Below, piece after piece: positions 50,335 through 59,057 of a stretch of DNA of 64,000 nucleotides. The stretch lies in contig NZ_CP016305.1 in NCBI RefSeq assembly GCF_002285905.1, forward strand, positions 806,001 through 870,000. Direction: 5' to 3'. Origin of the DNA: Rickettsia sp. MEAM1 (Bemisia tabaci) (lineage in GTDB: Bacteria; Pseudomonadota; Alphaproteobacteria; Rickettsiales; Rickettsiaceae). Below the pieces are notes generated by a model. That model saw nothing but the letters and a program-made list of their open reading frames with translations, did no database searches and was not told the origin of the DNA. Position 1 is the stretch's first letter. Each line of letters begins with the position of its first letter. The position numbers and the translations under genes were made by a program.

Positions 50335-51195
50335 GGCACCGTCAAGTTAAGGGAGGTATAAATTAAGTATTGAGCAATTACAGGGAATGATTTATAGAAT
50401 AGCAGTAACAATTTATCCTAGATTTTACCGCTATGCATATTACTCAAGCCCCGAATAGACATCGTTTTCCAGCAAGCATTATTAGCCATACAGTATGGTT
50501 ATATCATCGCTTTAATAATAGTTACCGAGATGTTCAAGAGCAGATGGCTTATCGAGGTATTATATTAAGTCATGAGACTGTAAGGTTTTGGTGTTATAAG
50601 TTTGTAGTTTATTTTCAAGATGTTATTAGTAAGAGAGAGCGAAAGCCAACTGATAAATGGCATTTGGATGAGATGAATATCAAGATCAAAGGTGAAGTAT
50701 TCATATTATGGAGAGCTGTTGACTCTGAGGGACATGAATTAGAAGTATTACTGCAGAAGCGTCGTAACAAGAAATCAGCTATTCGCTTTTTATCAAGATT
50801 ATTGGGTAATTATCCATGTCCAAGGGTTATTGTGACTGATAAGCTAAAAAGCTACATTAAACCAGTTAGGTATATGTGTCCTAGGACTAAGCATCGTACC
50901 GATAAAAGACTAAATAATCGGATTGAGAATGCCCATCAGCCAACTAGGAGAAAAGAGAAGATACTGATTAAATTTAAGCATCCTAATTCAGCACAATGTA
51001 CATTATCACTGATGGGAAAAGTCAGAAATATATTTGCTGTAAATGTTGGAAGATATACTAAAACAGCATCTGAGCAAAGAATTGCATTTGCGTCCGCTAA
51101 ATCCATTTGGGATGAAGCTACTCAAAGACTTCTTGCTGTCTGAAATCTAAAAATATAGTACTTTGTGACACTAATTTACTTAACTTAACGGTGCC
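50335..51195 (+). mobile_element. IS6-family element, copy 3 (complete)
   Basis: 861 bp, ends GGCACCGTCAAGTTAAG and CTTAACGGTGCC. The right repeat has one change from the other copies (TTAACGG for TTGACGG). Flanks GACTTAGC and CATCTTGA do not match. It abuts a truncated inverted IS6 copy on its right. Confidence 0.95.
50433..51143 (+). CDS. IS6-family transposase (copy 3)
   Basis: A complete 236-residue transposase identical to that at 39.1 kb, with the DDE residues in WHLDEMNI, VIVTDKLK and NNRIENAH. Identity over the full length shows that copies spread recently or are kept equal by gene conversion. Its activity could depend on the altered right end. Confidence 0.96.
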   Translation: MHITQAPNRHRFPASIISHTVWLYHRFNNSYRDVQEQMAYRGIILSHETVRFWCYKFVVYFQDVISKRERKPTDKWHLDEMNIKIKGEVFILWRAVDSEGHELEVLLQKRRNKKSAIRFLSRLLGNYPCPRVIVTDKLKSYIKPVRYMCPRTKHRTDKRLNNRIENAHQPTRRKEKILIKFKHPNSAQCTLSLMGKVRNIFAVNVGRYTKTASEQRIAFASAKSIWDEATQRLLAV

Positions 51196-51483
51196 CATCT
51201 TGAAAATAAACTACAAACTTATAACACCAAAACCTTACAGTCTCATGACTTAATATAATACCTCGATAAGCCATCTGCTCTTGAACATCTCGGTAACTAT
51301 TATTAAAGCGATGATATAACCATACTGTATGGCTAATAATGCTTGCTGGAAAACGATGTCTATTCGGGGCTTGAGTAATATGCATAGCGGTAAAATCTAG
51401 GATAAATTGTTACTGCTATTCTATAAATCATTCCCTGTAATTGCTCAATACTTAATTTATACCTCCCTTAACTTGACGGTGCC
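51196..51483 (-). pseudogene. Truncated IS6 copy (5' end), inverted
   Basis: Holds the terminal repeat CTTGACGGTGCC (ending 51483) and the transposase start from 51385 to VVYFQD (about 64 residues), then is cut by copy 3. As in the 46.6-kb case, the other half is missing. It joins directly to the ankyrin gene. Confidence 0.93.
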
Positions 51484-51803
51484 GTGTAATCATCATTATT
51501 TTTTATACATATTTTTATTCCTGGACATTTTAGCAATATCTTTATTATATCTAGGTTTCTTTTTTCATAAGCATAATGTAGTGCTGTTTTACCATAGATG
51601 TCTTGTTCGTTTACGTCACATTTTCTATGTAAATATATCCTTACATTTGAGACATTACCGTCCAAAACTGCTTTATGTAGTGGCGGTAATTGCTTAAATT
51701 TATCTATCTTAATTCTTGCTTTATTTTCAAAAAAGTCCCACATAATATGCTGCTATAGGTTGTATGTGCGTCTTATAGCATATTATGTTTAGTAAAGCAA
51801 CTA

Positions 51804-54230
51804 TTAATTGAATAAATTTTTAGTTATTTCATACCAACAGTTTTCGGGGATATTTGATTTGTTACTAAAACCACATATAATTAAATGATCTTTAGCCCTA
51901 GTCATTGCAACGTAGAGCAGTCTTATATATTCTTGTAGATCTTTTAGCTTTTCTGCATCTTTCATTTTTTGTAGAAATTCAGGAGTGTCAGCAGCACTTG
52001 TAGAAAATAGCATTTCTTCGTTTTTGCTCCAAATAAATTTACTACTGCTGATAGGTAGGGTGGTGGAGTCGCATAATATAACAATTGGTGCTTCCAAGCC
52101 TTTAGAACCGTGTGCGGTCATCACTCTTATTTTATCGGAATGCTCCATATCACGCTTAATCCAAATATCGTTATTCTCAAACCAAGCTACAAAACCTTGC
52201 AAAGAATTATCTATATCATTTGTATAGTTTTTGCTTAAAGTTAATAATTCATTTATCATATCATCGATATATAAATTTAAATTATGCACAACTAAATCGA
52301 AAAAATTATCGAGAGTGGATTTTTGATAAAGTCCAATAAAAGAAGTAAGTTTATTATATATATCCGTATGTGAGGACAGATTTTTCCACAAACTTTCATC
52401 ATTTTTATTCATTAAAAGTTCGTATAATTGTTGCTCGCTAATACCGATAATCGGTGATTTAAGTAAGGCTGCAAGGTTTAAATCGTCATAAGGTAAAAGT
52501 ACGAATTTAGCTACCGAAATTAAATCCATTATCGGCAAATGCTCTTTAAGGTTTACTTTATCGCTTGCCTCGACTTTAAGGTTAGCTTTGTTAAGCTCTT
52601 TTATCAGATTATTGCTAAATTCATCTCGCTTTCTTACCAAAATCATAAAATCTTTTTCGGATATAGGATTACCGGTTGCTGGTAGAATTTCTTTGCTGGC
52701 TATTTTTTCCTTTATGAAGCTAATAATTTTTTCTATAAGTAAATCAGCTGATGAAAGAGCATTGGCATAATCTTGTGGTAATGCCCAAAAAAGTTCCTCC
52801 TGCTTTTCGCTTGTTACCAAAGACCAAACTGTTACAGAACCTTTATGTGTACGAAATGCAGAAATTAGCGGATTATCGGATAGGAAAAGAGTAGGGTAAT
52901 GTTTTATATATTTAAAAACCTGATGAGTAAATTGTAAAATTTCGCTGCACGACCTATAAGAATATTCAAGTGTAATATTCTTATATTTTTTATTTGCTTT
53001 AGCAAGATTCGTTTGTAATTTCTCATTTACTAGATTAAAATTCGCAAGATCAGCACCTTGGAAGCTATATATAGATTGCTTATCATCCCCAACGATAAAA
53101 ATACTACTATCAGCTCTATTAAACTCGGTTATTAGAGTGGTGATTATATTCCATTGTTCACGGCTTGTATCTTGTGCCTCGTCGACGAGTATATGATCGA
53201 TCTTGCTTTCAAGCTTATGCAATAACCACTTATGTATAGCTTTATTCTGGAATAATTTTTCGGTATGGTAAATTAAATCGTCATAATCAAGCAAGTTATT
53301 TTCTTCTTTAAATTTCTCATACTTCTCTAGCAAAATATAAGCAAGTTTACAAAGTAAATTAGTATGATATTCTAGCTCTTCTATGCGATATTCTTCATCT
53401 AATTTATAAATCTGAGATGTTAGCTTCTCTAACTCTAACAGTAATTTAGGATGTTTTTGGGTTAGCTCTTTCGATAAAAGGCTTTTACGTTTTTTTCCAT
53501 CTTTAGTAAAAAATAGCTCTTTCGGCTCTATTTCTAAATCATAATCTGCAAATAAATTTTTTACCTTATCATAGATATTATTTAGCTCGGATAATGCTAA
53601 TCTCTTATTGTGTATTTCTGCCGGAATAGTTTTATGAGTAAATAATTTTTTAAATTTAATCTTCTGATCAATGATCTCGCTGAAAATATCTTGCAAAGTT
53701 ATTTCATGAAAACGATTTAGTAAAGTTTTAATTAAATCATTATGTTCATCGCTTAAATAAATCTCATTTCGTATTTTTAGAAAGATATCTTGTAATTGAG
53801 TCTCTTCAAGAATCTGAAACTCGGGTGTTATGCCAGCTTCTACGGGAAAAGTTTTAAGGATTTTTTGACAAAATGCATGGATCGTATAAATGTTTAAAGG
53901 TTCATTATTATCAAGTAATTTGCTATATAGATTTTTTGCATTTTCAAGTTCTAATGCAAGCGGCTTATAACCGCTCATTAAGAAAAGCTCTTGTTCTAGT
54001 TGTTTGGGATTACAAAGAGAGAAAGTTTTGAGTTTGTTACTAATTCTTAGCTGCATCTCTATGCTAGCTGCGTTAGTAAAAGTAAGGCATAATATGTTTT
54101 GAAAATTTACTCCTTTGATTAATAGCCGTAAAAACCGATCAGTTAGAATTTTGGTTTTACCAGTACCAGCAGAAGCCGACACCCAAACGGAATAATCAGG
54201 ATCAGAAGCTTGTTGTTGTAAATTGTTCAT
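51804..54230 (-). CDS. addA: UvrD/Rep-family helicase, AddA-like, without nuclease domain
   Basis: An 808-residue superfamily 1 helicase. It has Walker A VSASAGTGKTKIL near residue 17, IYTIHAFCQKIL, Walker B HILVDEAQDTSREQW, VGDDKQSIYSFQGAD, VMTAHGSKGLEAPIVIL and LLYVAMTRAKDHLIICG. These match alphaproteobacterial AddA, which normally exceeds 1100 residues and ends in a PD-(D/E)XK nuclease. Here the protein ends shortly after the last helicase motif, so the nuclease is absent. A normal stop and no remnant downstream suggest an old loss. Role in double-strand break repair is inferred. AddB is not in the window. Confidence 0.88.
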   Translation of the reverse strand: MNNLQQQASDPDYSVWVSASAGTGKTKILTDRFLRLLIKGVNFQNILCLTFTNAASIEMQLRISNKLKTFSLCNPKQLEQELFLMSGYKPLALELENAKNLYSKLLDNNEPLNIYTIHAFCQKILKTFPVEAGITPEFQILEETQLQDIFLKIRNEIYLSDEHNDLIKTLLNRFHEITLQDIFSEIIDQKIKFKKLFTHKTIPAEIHNKRLALSELNNIYDKVKNLFADYDLEIEPKELFFTKDGKKRKSLLSKELTQKHPKLLLELEKLTSQIYKLDEEYRIEELEYHTNLLCKLAYILLEKYEKFKEENNLLDYDDLIYHTEKLFQNKAIHKWLLHKLESKIDHILVDEAQDTSREQWNIITTLITEFNRADSSIFIVGDDKQSIYSFQGADLANFNLVNEKLQTNLAKANKKYKNITLEYSYRSCSEILQFTHQVFKYIKHYPTLFLSDNPLISAFRTHKGSVTVWSLVTSEKQEELFWALPQDYANALSSADLLIEKIISFIKEKIASKEILPATGNPISEKDFMILVRKRDEFSNNLIKELNKANLKVEASDKVNLKEHLPIMDLISVAKFVLLPYDDLNLAALLKSPIIGISEQQLYELLMNKNDESLWKNLSSHTDIYNKLTSFIGLYQKSTLDNFFDLVVHNLNLYIDDMINELLTLSKNYTNDIDNSLQGFVAWFENNDIWIKRDMEHSDKIRVMTAHGSKGLEAPIVILCDSTTLPISSSKFIWSKNEEMLFSTSAADTPEFLQKMKDAEKLKDLQEYIRLLYVAMTRAKDHLIICGFSNKSNIPENCWYEITKNLFN

Positions 54231-54266
54231 TGTGTGGTTTTTTTGTATAAATTAGGATTTATTGCT

Positions 54267-54387
54267 ATCATCCCGTGGCTTGGGAACTAGATCCAGAAAA
54301 AAACCTAAATACAACAAGTTTTTAAAACTAAAAGCTCGATTTTATCTCGCTTTATACTGGATCTAGTTCCCAAGCCACGGGATGACA
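54267..54387. repeat. Long palindromic element
   Basis: 121 bp with arms ATCCCGTGGCTTGGGAACTA and TAGTTCCCAAGCCACGGGAT; the arms extend a further 6-7 bp (GATCCAG and CTGGATC). It lies between the helicase gene and surf1 and could form a strong hairpin stem of over 25 bp. Confidence 0.92.
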
Positions 54388-54413
54388 CTGAAGAAGTTTT
54401 TTGATCCCTTGCC

Positions 54414-55091
54414 CTAGGATGACACTGAACGCCTATAAATCCTATAAATTACAACTAAAGAGGCGGCGAGTCCAAACCAAGTAAAAGCGTATTCTAAATG
54501 ATCGTTTCTAATAGCTGCTAGGTGATTTATTGAAAGCGGTAGCAAAATATCTAGATTGCTAATATCTTTGCTTTCTTCAATAAGATAAAAATTCTCAAGA
54601 TTTAATCCTAAAACTTTAGATGCTTCTTGTAAGTCTAAGGTCAGCCATACATTATTTTTAACGTCGTTAGCCGGTAAGTAGCTACGGGTTTTTTCGGACG
54701 GCATAGTAACGCCGATAAGCTCATGAGGCTGCTCATTGGTTGCTTGTGTAATAATATTTTTATTGCGGTTACTAAACCAGCCTCGAGCTACTAAAATAAT
54801 TTTGTCTTCATCGGTGTTAAATGGTGTAACTAAATAATAGCCATCCTTTTCACTCGACATTGAACGCCTACCATATAAATATATGTCTTTATTAGGTAAA
54901 AAATGCCCAGTAATTTTTACTTTATGATAAGGTAAGTTGTCATGAATTTCAGCTAAATCGATTGCATGGGAGGTAAGATTTTTTTGCATCGATGCTAAAA
55001 ATAGCTTCTTTTCTTTTAAGCGATTAAGCTGCCAAAAACCTAAAGAGATCAGTATTATAAAGGTGATGAGTACGGTGAGTTTGGTTTTCAT
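54414..55091 (-). CDS. surf1: SURF1-family cytochrome oxidase assembly protein
   Basis: An inner-membrane protein that helps insert heme a during cytochrome aa3 oxidase assembly. The 225-residue product has an N-terminal membrane helix with LISLGFWQLNRLKEKK, the conserved HKVKITGHF and YLVTPF region, VARGWFSNRN, and a C-terminal helix HLEYAFTWFGLAASLVVIY. This is the standard two-helix SURF1 layout at near-normal length. Confidence 0.95.
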   Translation of the reverse strand: MKTKLTVLITFIILISLGFWQLNRLKEKKLFLASMQKNLTSHAIDLAEIHDNLPYHKVKITGHFLPNKDIYLYGRRSMSSEKDGYYLVTPFNTDEDKIILVARGWFSNRNKNIITQATNEQPHELIGVTMPSEKTRSYLPANDVKNNVWLTLDLQEASKVLGLNLENFYLIEESKDISNLDILLPLSINHLAAIRNDHLEYAFTWFGLAASLVVIYRIYRRSVSS

Positions 55092-55120
55092 AATTGGATT
55101 TTAGAGGGTTGTTGTGTATT

Positions 55121-55148
55121 TGTCATTCCCGCCTACGCGGGAATGACA
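55121..55148. repeat. Short perfect palindrome, terminator-like
   Basis: TGTCATTCCCGCCTACGCGG followed by GAATGACA: 12-bp arms with a 4-base centre. It lies between dnaQ and surf1 and belongs to the same class as the element inside nuoL. It could end dnaQ transcription. Confidence 0.85.
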
Positions 55149-55169
55149 TAAGTCATCTAAAATGACGCT

Positions 55170-55862
55170 TTACGAAGCAGTTTTTAAAATCTTGCTCAAG
55201 AATTCCTTATGTTTTTGTAATTCTTCTTTTGTTGGTTTAATAACGGGAATATTCCTATGTGCCTGAGAATCCAAGCGATTATAGCTAAAATTATTTACCT
55301 TAGTAGCTTTATCAAGCATCTTAAAGGCTGACTGCCTACCGCCGGTTAGTTCTACATATACTTCAGCAAGTAAAGCTGCATCTTTAAGAGCACCATGAAG
55401 TTGTCTGCCAGAATTATCCACCTTAAATCTTTTACATAAAGCATCAAGGCTATATTTTGATCCAGGAAACATACTTCTAGCCATCACTAAAGTATCAATA
55501 GCATGTTCAAGTTCTAGGAGTTTAATTTCAGCTCTTTTTAATAATGATAATTCATGATTTAGAAATTTAACATCGAAAGGTGCATTATGAATAACAAGTT
55601 TACTATCGGCAATAAACTCTAAAAAATCATCTGCAATAGTATGAAATAATGGTTTATCTTTTAGAAACTCACCAGAAATGCCGTGAATTCTATAAGCCTC
55701 AAATGGCATGTCTCGTTCTGGATTAAGATAGAAATGAAAATGTCTGCCGGTCAGTACCTTATTTACCATTTCAATAGCACCGATCTCAACAATTCGGTGA
55801 CCGCCTTTTGGATCAAGTCCCGTAGTTTCCGTATCTAAAATTATTTCTCTTAAACTCGACAT
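55170..55862 (-). CDS. dnaQ: DNA polymerase III epsilon subunit (proofreading 3'-5' exonuclease)
   Basis: The 230-residue exonuclease has Exo [21 protein letters not shown], Exo [16 protein letters not shown] and Exo [18 protein letters not shown], with all DEDDh residues. A C-terminal tail would bind the alpha subunit (dnaE at 35.2 kb). The start lies 13 bp inside the end of coaE, so translation is coupled. coaE-dnaQ adjacency is common in alphaproteobacteria. Confidence 0.97.
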   Translation of the reverse strand: MSSLREIILDTETTGLDPKGGHRIVEIGAIEMVNKVLTGRHFHFYLNPERDMPFEAYRIHGISGEFLKDKPLFHTIADDFLEFIADSKLVIHNAPFDVKFLNHELSLLKRAEIKLLELEHAIDTLVMARSMFPGSKYSLDALCKRFKVDNSGRQLHGALKDAALLAEVYVELTGGRQSAFKMLDKATKVNNFSYNRLDSQAHRNIPVIKPTKEELQKHKEFLSKILKTAS

Positions 55863-56425
55863 TCCAAATCCTTTATTAACTTTGCTATCTGAGTTTCTAA
55901 TTCTAACATATCAACGCCGCTATTTATAGCAAAATCTGCTTTTGCTATTTTACTCTCTTGTGAAAGCTGAATTTCTTTAATCTTATTATAGATTTCCACA
56001 TCAAAAGAAGATCTGGTTGTTGCTCTTTGCATTCTTATTTCTTCGGAGCAATGCACAGTTACGACAAAGTCAAAATATTTATCAAATTTAGCTTCGTATA
56101 ATAGCGGTATTTCGGCAAATCCGAATTTGGATTTTATGTTTTCCTGTTTAAATTGAATTAGTTTTTCTATTAGCAGGGGATAAATAAAATTTTGTAATTT
56201 CTCACGTGCAAGATCATTATTATAGATTAAATTACTAATCTTTCCAATGTTAAAAGTTTCAAGCTCCGGCAATAATTTTAAAATATCAGTTTGTATTTTA
56301 AAATCTTGATATAATTCTTTTATGCATCTATCGGCACAAAAAGTCTTATATCCTTTTTCTGCTAAATAATCCAAAATAAAAGTTTTGCCCGATGCATAGC
56401 TACCGGTAATACCTATTGCTAACAT
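55850..56425 (-). CDS. coaE: Dephospho-CoA kinase
   Basis: Last step of coenzyme A synthesis. A 191-residue P-loop kinase with [14 protein letters not shown] at the N-terminus (the Walker A is GSYASGKT), the conserved [10 protein letters not shown] segment, [24 protein letters not shown] and RATTRSS. Overlaps lpxI by 7 bp upstream and dnaQ by 13 bp downstream; a tight three-gene unit. Confidence 0.95.
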   Translation of the reverse strand: MLAIGITGSYASGKTFILDYLAEKGYKTFCADRCIKELYQDFKIQTDILKLLPELETFNIGKISNLIYNNDLAREKLQNFIYPLLIEKLIQFKQENIKSKFGFAEIPLLYEAKFDKYFDFVVTVHCSEEIRMQRATTRSSFDVEIYNKIKEIQLSQESKIAKADFAINSGVDMLELETQIAKLIKDLECRV

Positions 56426-57231
56426 TTTGTTATAAAAATTTTATGTTCATTAGCGAGTTTTATAGTTTTCTCTTCTTCAGCTATAATTACTTGGTTTTTT
56501 TGAATTGCAACGCCTTTGTAATTATATTTAGCAAGATTTTTTATAGTATTAACGCCTATAGTTGGTAAATCTAGCCTATTATCTTGTCCTATTTTTGAAA
56601 GTTTAATAAGCACTCCACCGTAAGATTTTTTACGTAAGTCTGCACATCTAGCTATTAAATTATCTGTCCCCTCAGCTGCTTCTATGCCGAGTACATAACC
56701 ATCTTCAACTATAACCGACTGACCAATATCAAATTTACTTAAATGATTTAGTAATTTTACTCCAAATTCAATATCTTTTTTATCAGAACTTGTAGGGCTA
56801 GTATCAGTTATAATATTAGAATCACATTGTTGATTTTGATATATCTCATTACTTGAAATTATCTTAAAGCCATAACTCTGAAAAAAACTAGCTACTATTC
56901 TTAACAAATTATCATCCCCACGAATTTTTTGGCTAATTATTTTAAGAAGTAATAAACCGCCTATTTTATCCACTGCTAAATTTTTTAAATTTGGTCTATC
57001 GACTCCTCCTATAAGAATAATATTTTTTACGTTATGTTGTGTAAAATACTTAATAGCTGCTCCAACCATACCGATTTTAAGAGGTTGATACTCAAAGTCT
57101 TTAATTAATTCTATATCAGCTTCGCCCTCTATCGCAGCTATATAACAATTACCACCTTGTTTTCTATAATTACCTGCTATTAAAGAAGGTAATGAACCTT
57201 TACCAGCAATAATTCCAAGATTTGGGAGCAT
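56419..57231 (-). CDS. lpxI: UDP-2,3-diacylglucosamine diphosphatase LpxI
   Basis: Fourth step of lipid A synthesis: hydrolyses UDP-2,3-diacylglucosamine. The 270-residue protein fits the LpxI (DUF1009) family, found in alphaproteobacteria in place of LpxH. Marks are LGIIAGKGSLPSLIAGNYRKQ at the start, IILIGGVDRPN, GVNTIKNLAKYNYKGVAIQ and KNQVIIAEEEKTI at the end. Length is normal. It starts the lpxI-coaE-dnaQ unit and diverges from the tmRNA gene. Confidence 0.93.
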   Translation of the reverse strand: MLPNLGIIAGKGSLPSLIAGNYRKQGGNCYIAAIEGEADIELIKDFEYQPLKIGMVGAAIKYFTQHNVKNIILIGGVDRPNLKNLAVDKIGGLLLLKIISQKIRGDDNLLRIVASFFQSYGFKIISSNEIYQNQQCDSNIITDTSPTSSDKKDIEFGVKLLNHLSKFDIGQSVIVEDGYVLGIEAAEGTDNLIARCADLRKKSYGGVLIKLSKIGQDNRLDLPTIGVNTIKNLAKYNYKGVAIQKNQVIIAEEEKTIKLANEHKIFITKC

Positions 57232-57344
57232 AAAATAGTTTGTAATTTAAAATCTAATATTGATTATAAGCGTATTTTAAATATAAATCTATAAAACCTT
57301 TACAAATTAATCAAATTAAGCGATAATAGTAAGTGCTAATATAG

Positions 57345-57411
57345 CTATAGTAATAAACGTAATTTAGAATAGAGGTTGCGGACTCGGGGGCAGTACCCGA
57401 CGCCTCCACCA
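57345..57411 (+). ncRNA. ssrA: tmRNA acceptor piece (permuted ssrA)
   Basis: Ends in GACGCCTCCACCA at 57411, the 3' acceptor with CCA. It has a T-arm-like stem TCGGG / CCCGA with a 7-base loop GGCAGTA. CGCCTCC pairs with GGGGGCG at 57689-57695, the start of the coding piece, to form a 7-bp acceptor stem. In alphaproteobacteria ssrA is circularly permuted: the acceptor piece is encoded first and the intervening segment is removed. The 5' end is an estimate. Confidence 0.88.
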
Positions 57412-57426
57412 ATACTCATACTCGAT

Positions 57427-57670
57427 GATTTTCAAAAATTGGCTACGTTGTCCTACAAGTACTCTGGTACTCACGTATTAAGTAATTGCTTCCGTTCCTC
57501 GTCTTGTGGACGCCTTGCTCTTTTTGAAATTGATCTTCGTATAACAATATGATGCAAATACTGCTTGTATTTTAAAAATTGAATTTTATTTTGATGGGTG
57601 AGTGAGCGGAGCGTATACTTAATACGTGAGCATCACGAATCCCTGATAAAATGAAAGAGCAATTTTTAAA
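57427..57670. repeat. Two palindromic elements in the tmRNA intervening segment
   Basis: The first (about 57428-57546) is related to the nuoL-nuoM element at 12.97 kb (GACGCCTTGCTCTTTT). The second (about 57592-57670) holds GAGCGGAGCGTATACTTAAT and resembles the element at 23.2 kb. Both lie between acceptor and coding pieces, so processing of the precursor would remove them. Confidence 0.8.
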
Positions 57671-57688
57671 AGATAAGTAGTATTTTGA

Positions 57689-57885
57689 GGGGGCGAAATA
57701 GGATCGACGTGCCTAATAAAAAAATTGCTTTTACTCGGGATGATTCCGCCGCAGGCTTTTGTCTTACGGGTCAAAACAAAGAAACGCAAACGATAACTAT
57801 CGTTCTGCAGGTACTCCAGCTTTAGCTGTAGCATAAACCTACGCGGTTTGGGGGTTTACCGGGCAACAGAAAAACCCTCAAGATT
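57689..57885 (+). ncRNA. ssrA: tmRNA coding piece with tag peptide frame
   Basis: Starts GGGGGCGAAATAGGATCGAC, the usual 5' end of tmRNA. The resume codon is GCA at 57786; the tag reads ANDNYRSAGTPALAVA, ending with TAA at 57834-57836. The AND start and the Ala-rich hydrophobic end fit degradation tags recognised by ClpXP. GC-rich stems after the stop (57840-57880) probably form a pseudoknot. The 3' end is an estimate. The gene sspB begins 190 bp further on. Confidence 0.92.
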
Positions 57886-57913
57886 TAATTTGAAAATAGC
57901 ATGGGTATTTAAC

Positions 57914-58010
57914 CGTCATTGCGAGGAAAAACTGTAAGTTTTGACGAAGCAATCTCAGCAATTTTATACTACTTCACGAGATTGCCACGTCGCTTCGCTC
58001 CTCGCAATGA
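57914..58010. repeat. Palindromic element, CGTCATTGCGAGG type
   Basis: 97 bp from CGTCATTGCGAGG to CTCCTCGCAATGA, with GAAGCAATCTCAGC and CACGAGATTGCCAC inside, between the tmRNA coding piece and sspB. Confidence 0.85.
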
Positions 58011-58075
58011 GGTTACTGATTCCTTTTTTGCAAATTAATATTATCATCTATTGTTTACTTACTTTTTACTAATAT

Positions 58076-58585
58076 ATGAATATCGAATATAAAAAATTTT
58101 TAAATGAATCTATGCTGGAATTTGTAAAAAAGGTTTTGGCAAGGATTCAGCATGAAAATTTATATTGGGACCAATTAATATATATATCATATAAGACCGA
58201 TCATCCAGCTGTCATTTTGCCTTTAAAAGTTAGACAAGCATACCCAAAAGAAATAACGATAGTACTTCAGAATCAATTTGAGAATATAGTAGTAAAAGAT
58301 ACCGGATTTTCCGTAATGTTAAGTTTTAGCGGTATTAAGGAAACAATCTATATACCATTTGATGCTCTTATTAGTTTTGTTGATTCAAGTAATAGCTATA
58401 GTTTTACTTTTAATCAGCAATTAAATATACAAAATAATAATACAGCTGAAATATTGAAAATAGAAAAGCAAATTCTGGAAGAAGAAAATAATGATAAAAT
58501 TGATGAAGCTTTATTGTCAAAAAATGTTATTATGCTAGATAAATTCCGTAACTCTTCTAAGTCTAAACCTATTAAACCTAGTTAA
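58076..58585 (+). CDS. sspB: SspB, ClpXP adaptor (alphaproteobacterial type)
   Basis: SspB binds the ssrA tag and hands tagged proteins to ClpXP. The 169-residue protein has the N-terminal dimer and substrate-binding domain (MLEFVKKVLARIQ, HPAVILPLKVRQAYPKEITIVLQNQFENIVV, IPFDALISFVDSS) and a flexible tail ending IMLDKFRNSSKSKPIKPS, whose VIMLDKFR could dock on ClpX. It lies directly downstream of the tmRNA gene, in the same direction. That pairing is a neat functional link. Family recalled, not searched. Confidence 0.88.
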   Translation: MNIEYKKFLNESMLEFVKKVLARIQHENLYWDQLIYISYKTDHPAVILPLKVRQAYPKEITIVLQNQFENIVVKDTGFSVMLSFSGIKETIYIPFDALISFVDSSNSYSFTFNQQLNIQNNNTAEILKIEKQILEEENNDKIDEALLSKNVIMLDKFRNSSKSKPIKPS

Positions 58586-58589
58586 AATA

Positions 58590-59057
58590 TTGAAAGAAGA
58601 TATATCGAAAGTAGTTATATATACCGATGGTGCATGTTCTGGCAATCCAGGTCCAGGAGGGTGGGGAGCTTTACTTCAATTTAATGAGGTTAATAAGGAA
58701 ATATTTGGGCATGAACTTGAGACTACTAATAACCGTATGGAAATTACAGCAGCTCTTGAAGCCCTAAAAATTCTAAAAAAACCTTGTCATGTGGAAATTT
58801 ATACTGATAGTAAGTATTTACAACAAGGTATTACCGTTTGGATCCATAATTGGATAAAAAACAACTGGTGTAAAAGCAACAATGAACCCGTTAAAAATGC
58901 TGATTTATGGCAAAATTTGTACGAAGAATTAAGCAAACATACTATCATTTGGAAATGGGTAAAAGGACATGCAAGTAATAGCGGTAATATTGCTGCTGAT
59001 AAACTTGCAGTCCAAGGAAGACAAACTGCTATAGAAATTTTAAAATGTCGTGGATAA
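58590..59057 (+). CDS. rnhA: Ribonuclease HI
   Basis: Degrades RNA in RNA-DNA hybrids. The 155-residue enzyme has VVIYTDGACSGNPGPGGWGALL with the first catalytic Asp (D13), TTNNRMEITAALEAL (Glu), VEIYTDSKYLQQGITVWI (Asp) and VKGHASNSGNIAADKLA (His and Asp). All catalytic residues are present. The start is TTG at 58590, 4 bp after the sspB stop; no better ATG exists. The 3' end overlaps the next gene by 13 bp. Confidence 0.97.
   Translation: MKEDISKVVIYTDGACSGNPGPGGWGALLQFNEVNKEIFGHELETTNNRMEITAALEALKILKKPCHVEIYTDSKYLQQGITVWIHNWIKNNWCKSNNEPVKNADLWQNLYEELSKHTIIWKWVKGHASNSGNIAADKLAVQGRQTAIEILKCRG

Larger units (their letters stand above)
50245..51743 (-). pseudogene. Ankyrin-repeat gene disrupted by IS6 copies
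   Basis: The 5' part (51743-51484) encodes LPPLHKAVLDGNVSNVRIYLHR, CDVNEQDIYGKTALHYAYEK and LDIIKILLKCPGIKIC, two to three ankyrin repeats, then runs into an IS6 end. On the far side of the IS6 pair, the same strand has an open frame reading SIKSCSSKAKNTITEKMLAL then a stop at 50247-50245, which could be the original 3' end. The flanks do not form a target duplication, so this link is an inference. Ankyrin proteins in Rickettsia are often host-directed effectors; this one is broken. Confidence 0.7.

Noticed and set aside
57619-57834. 71-codon minus-strand frame across tmRNA
   Set aside because: It is antisense to the tmRNA coding piece and an RPE.
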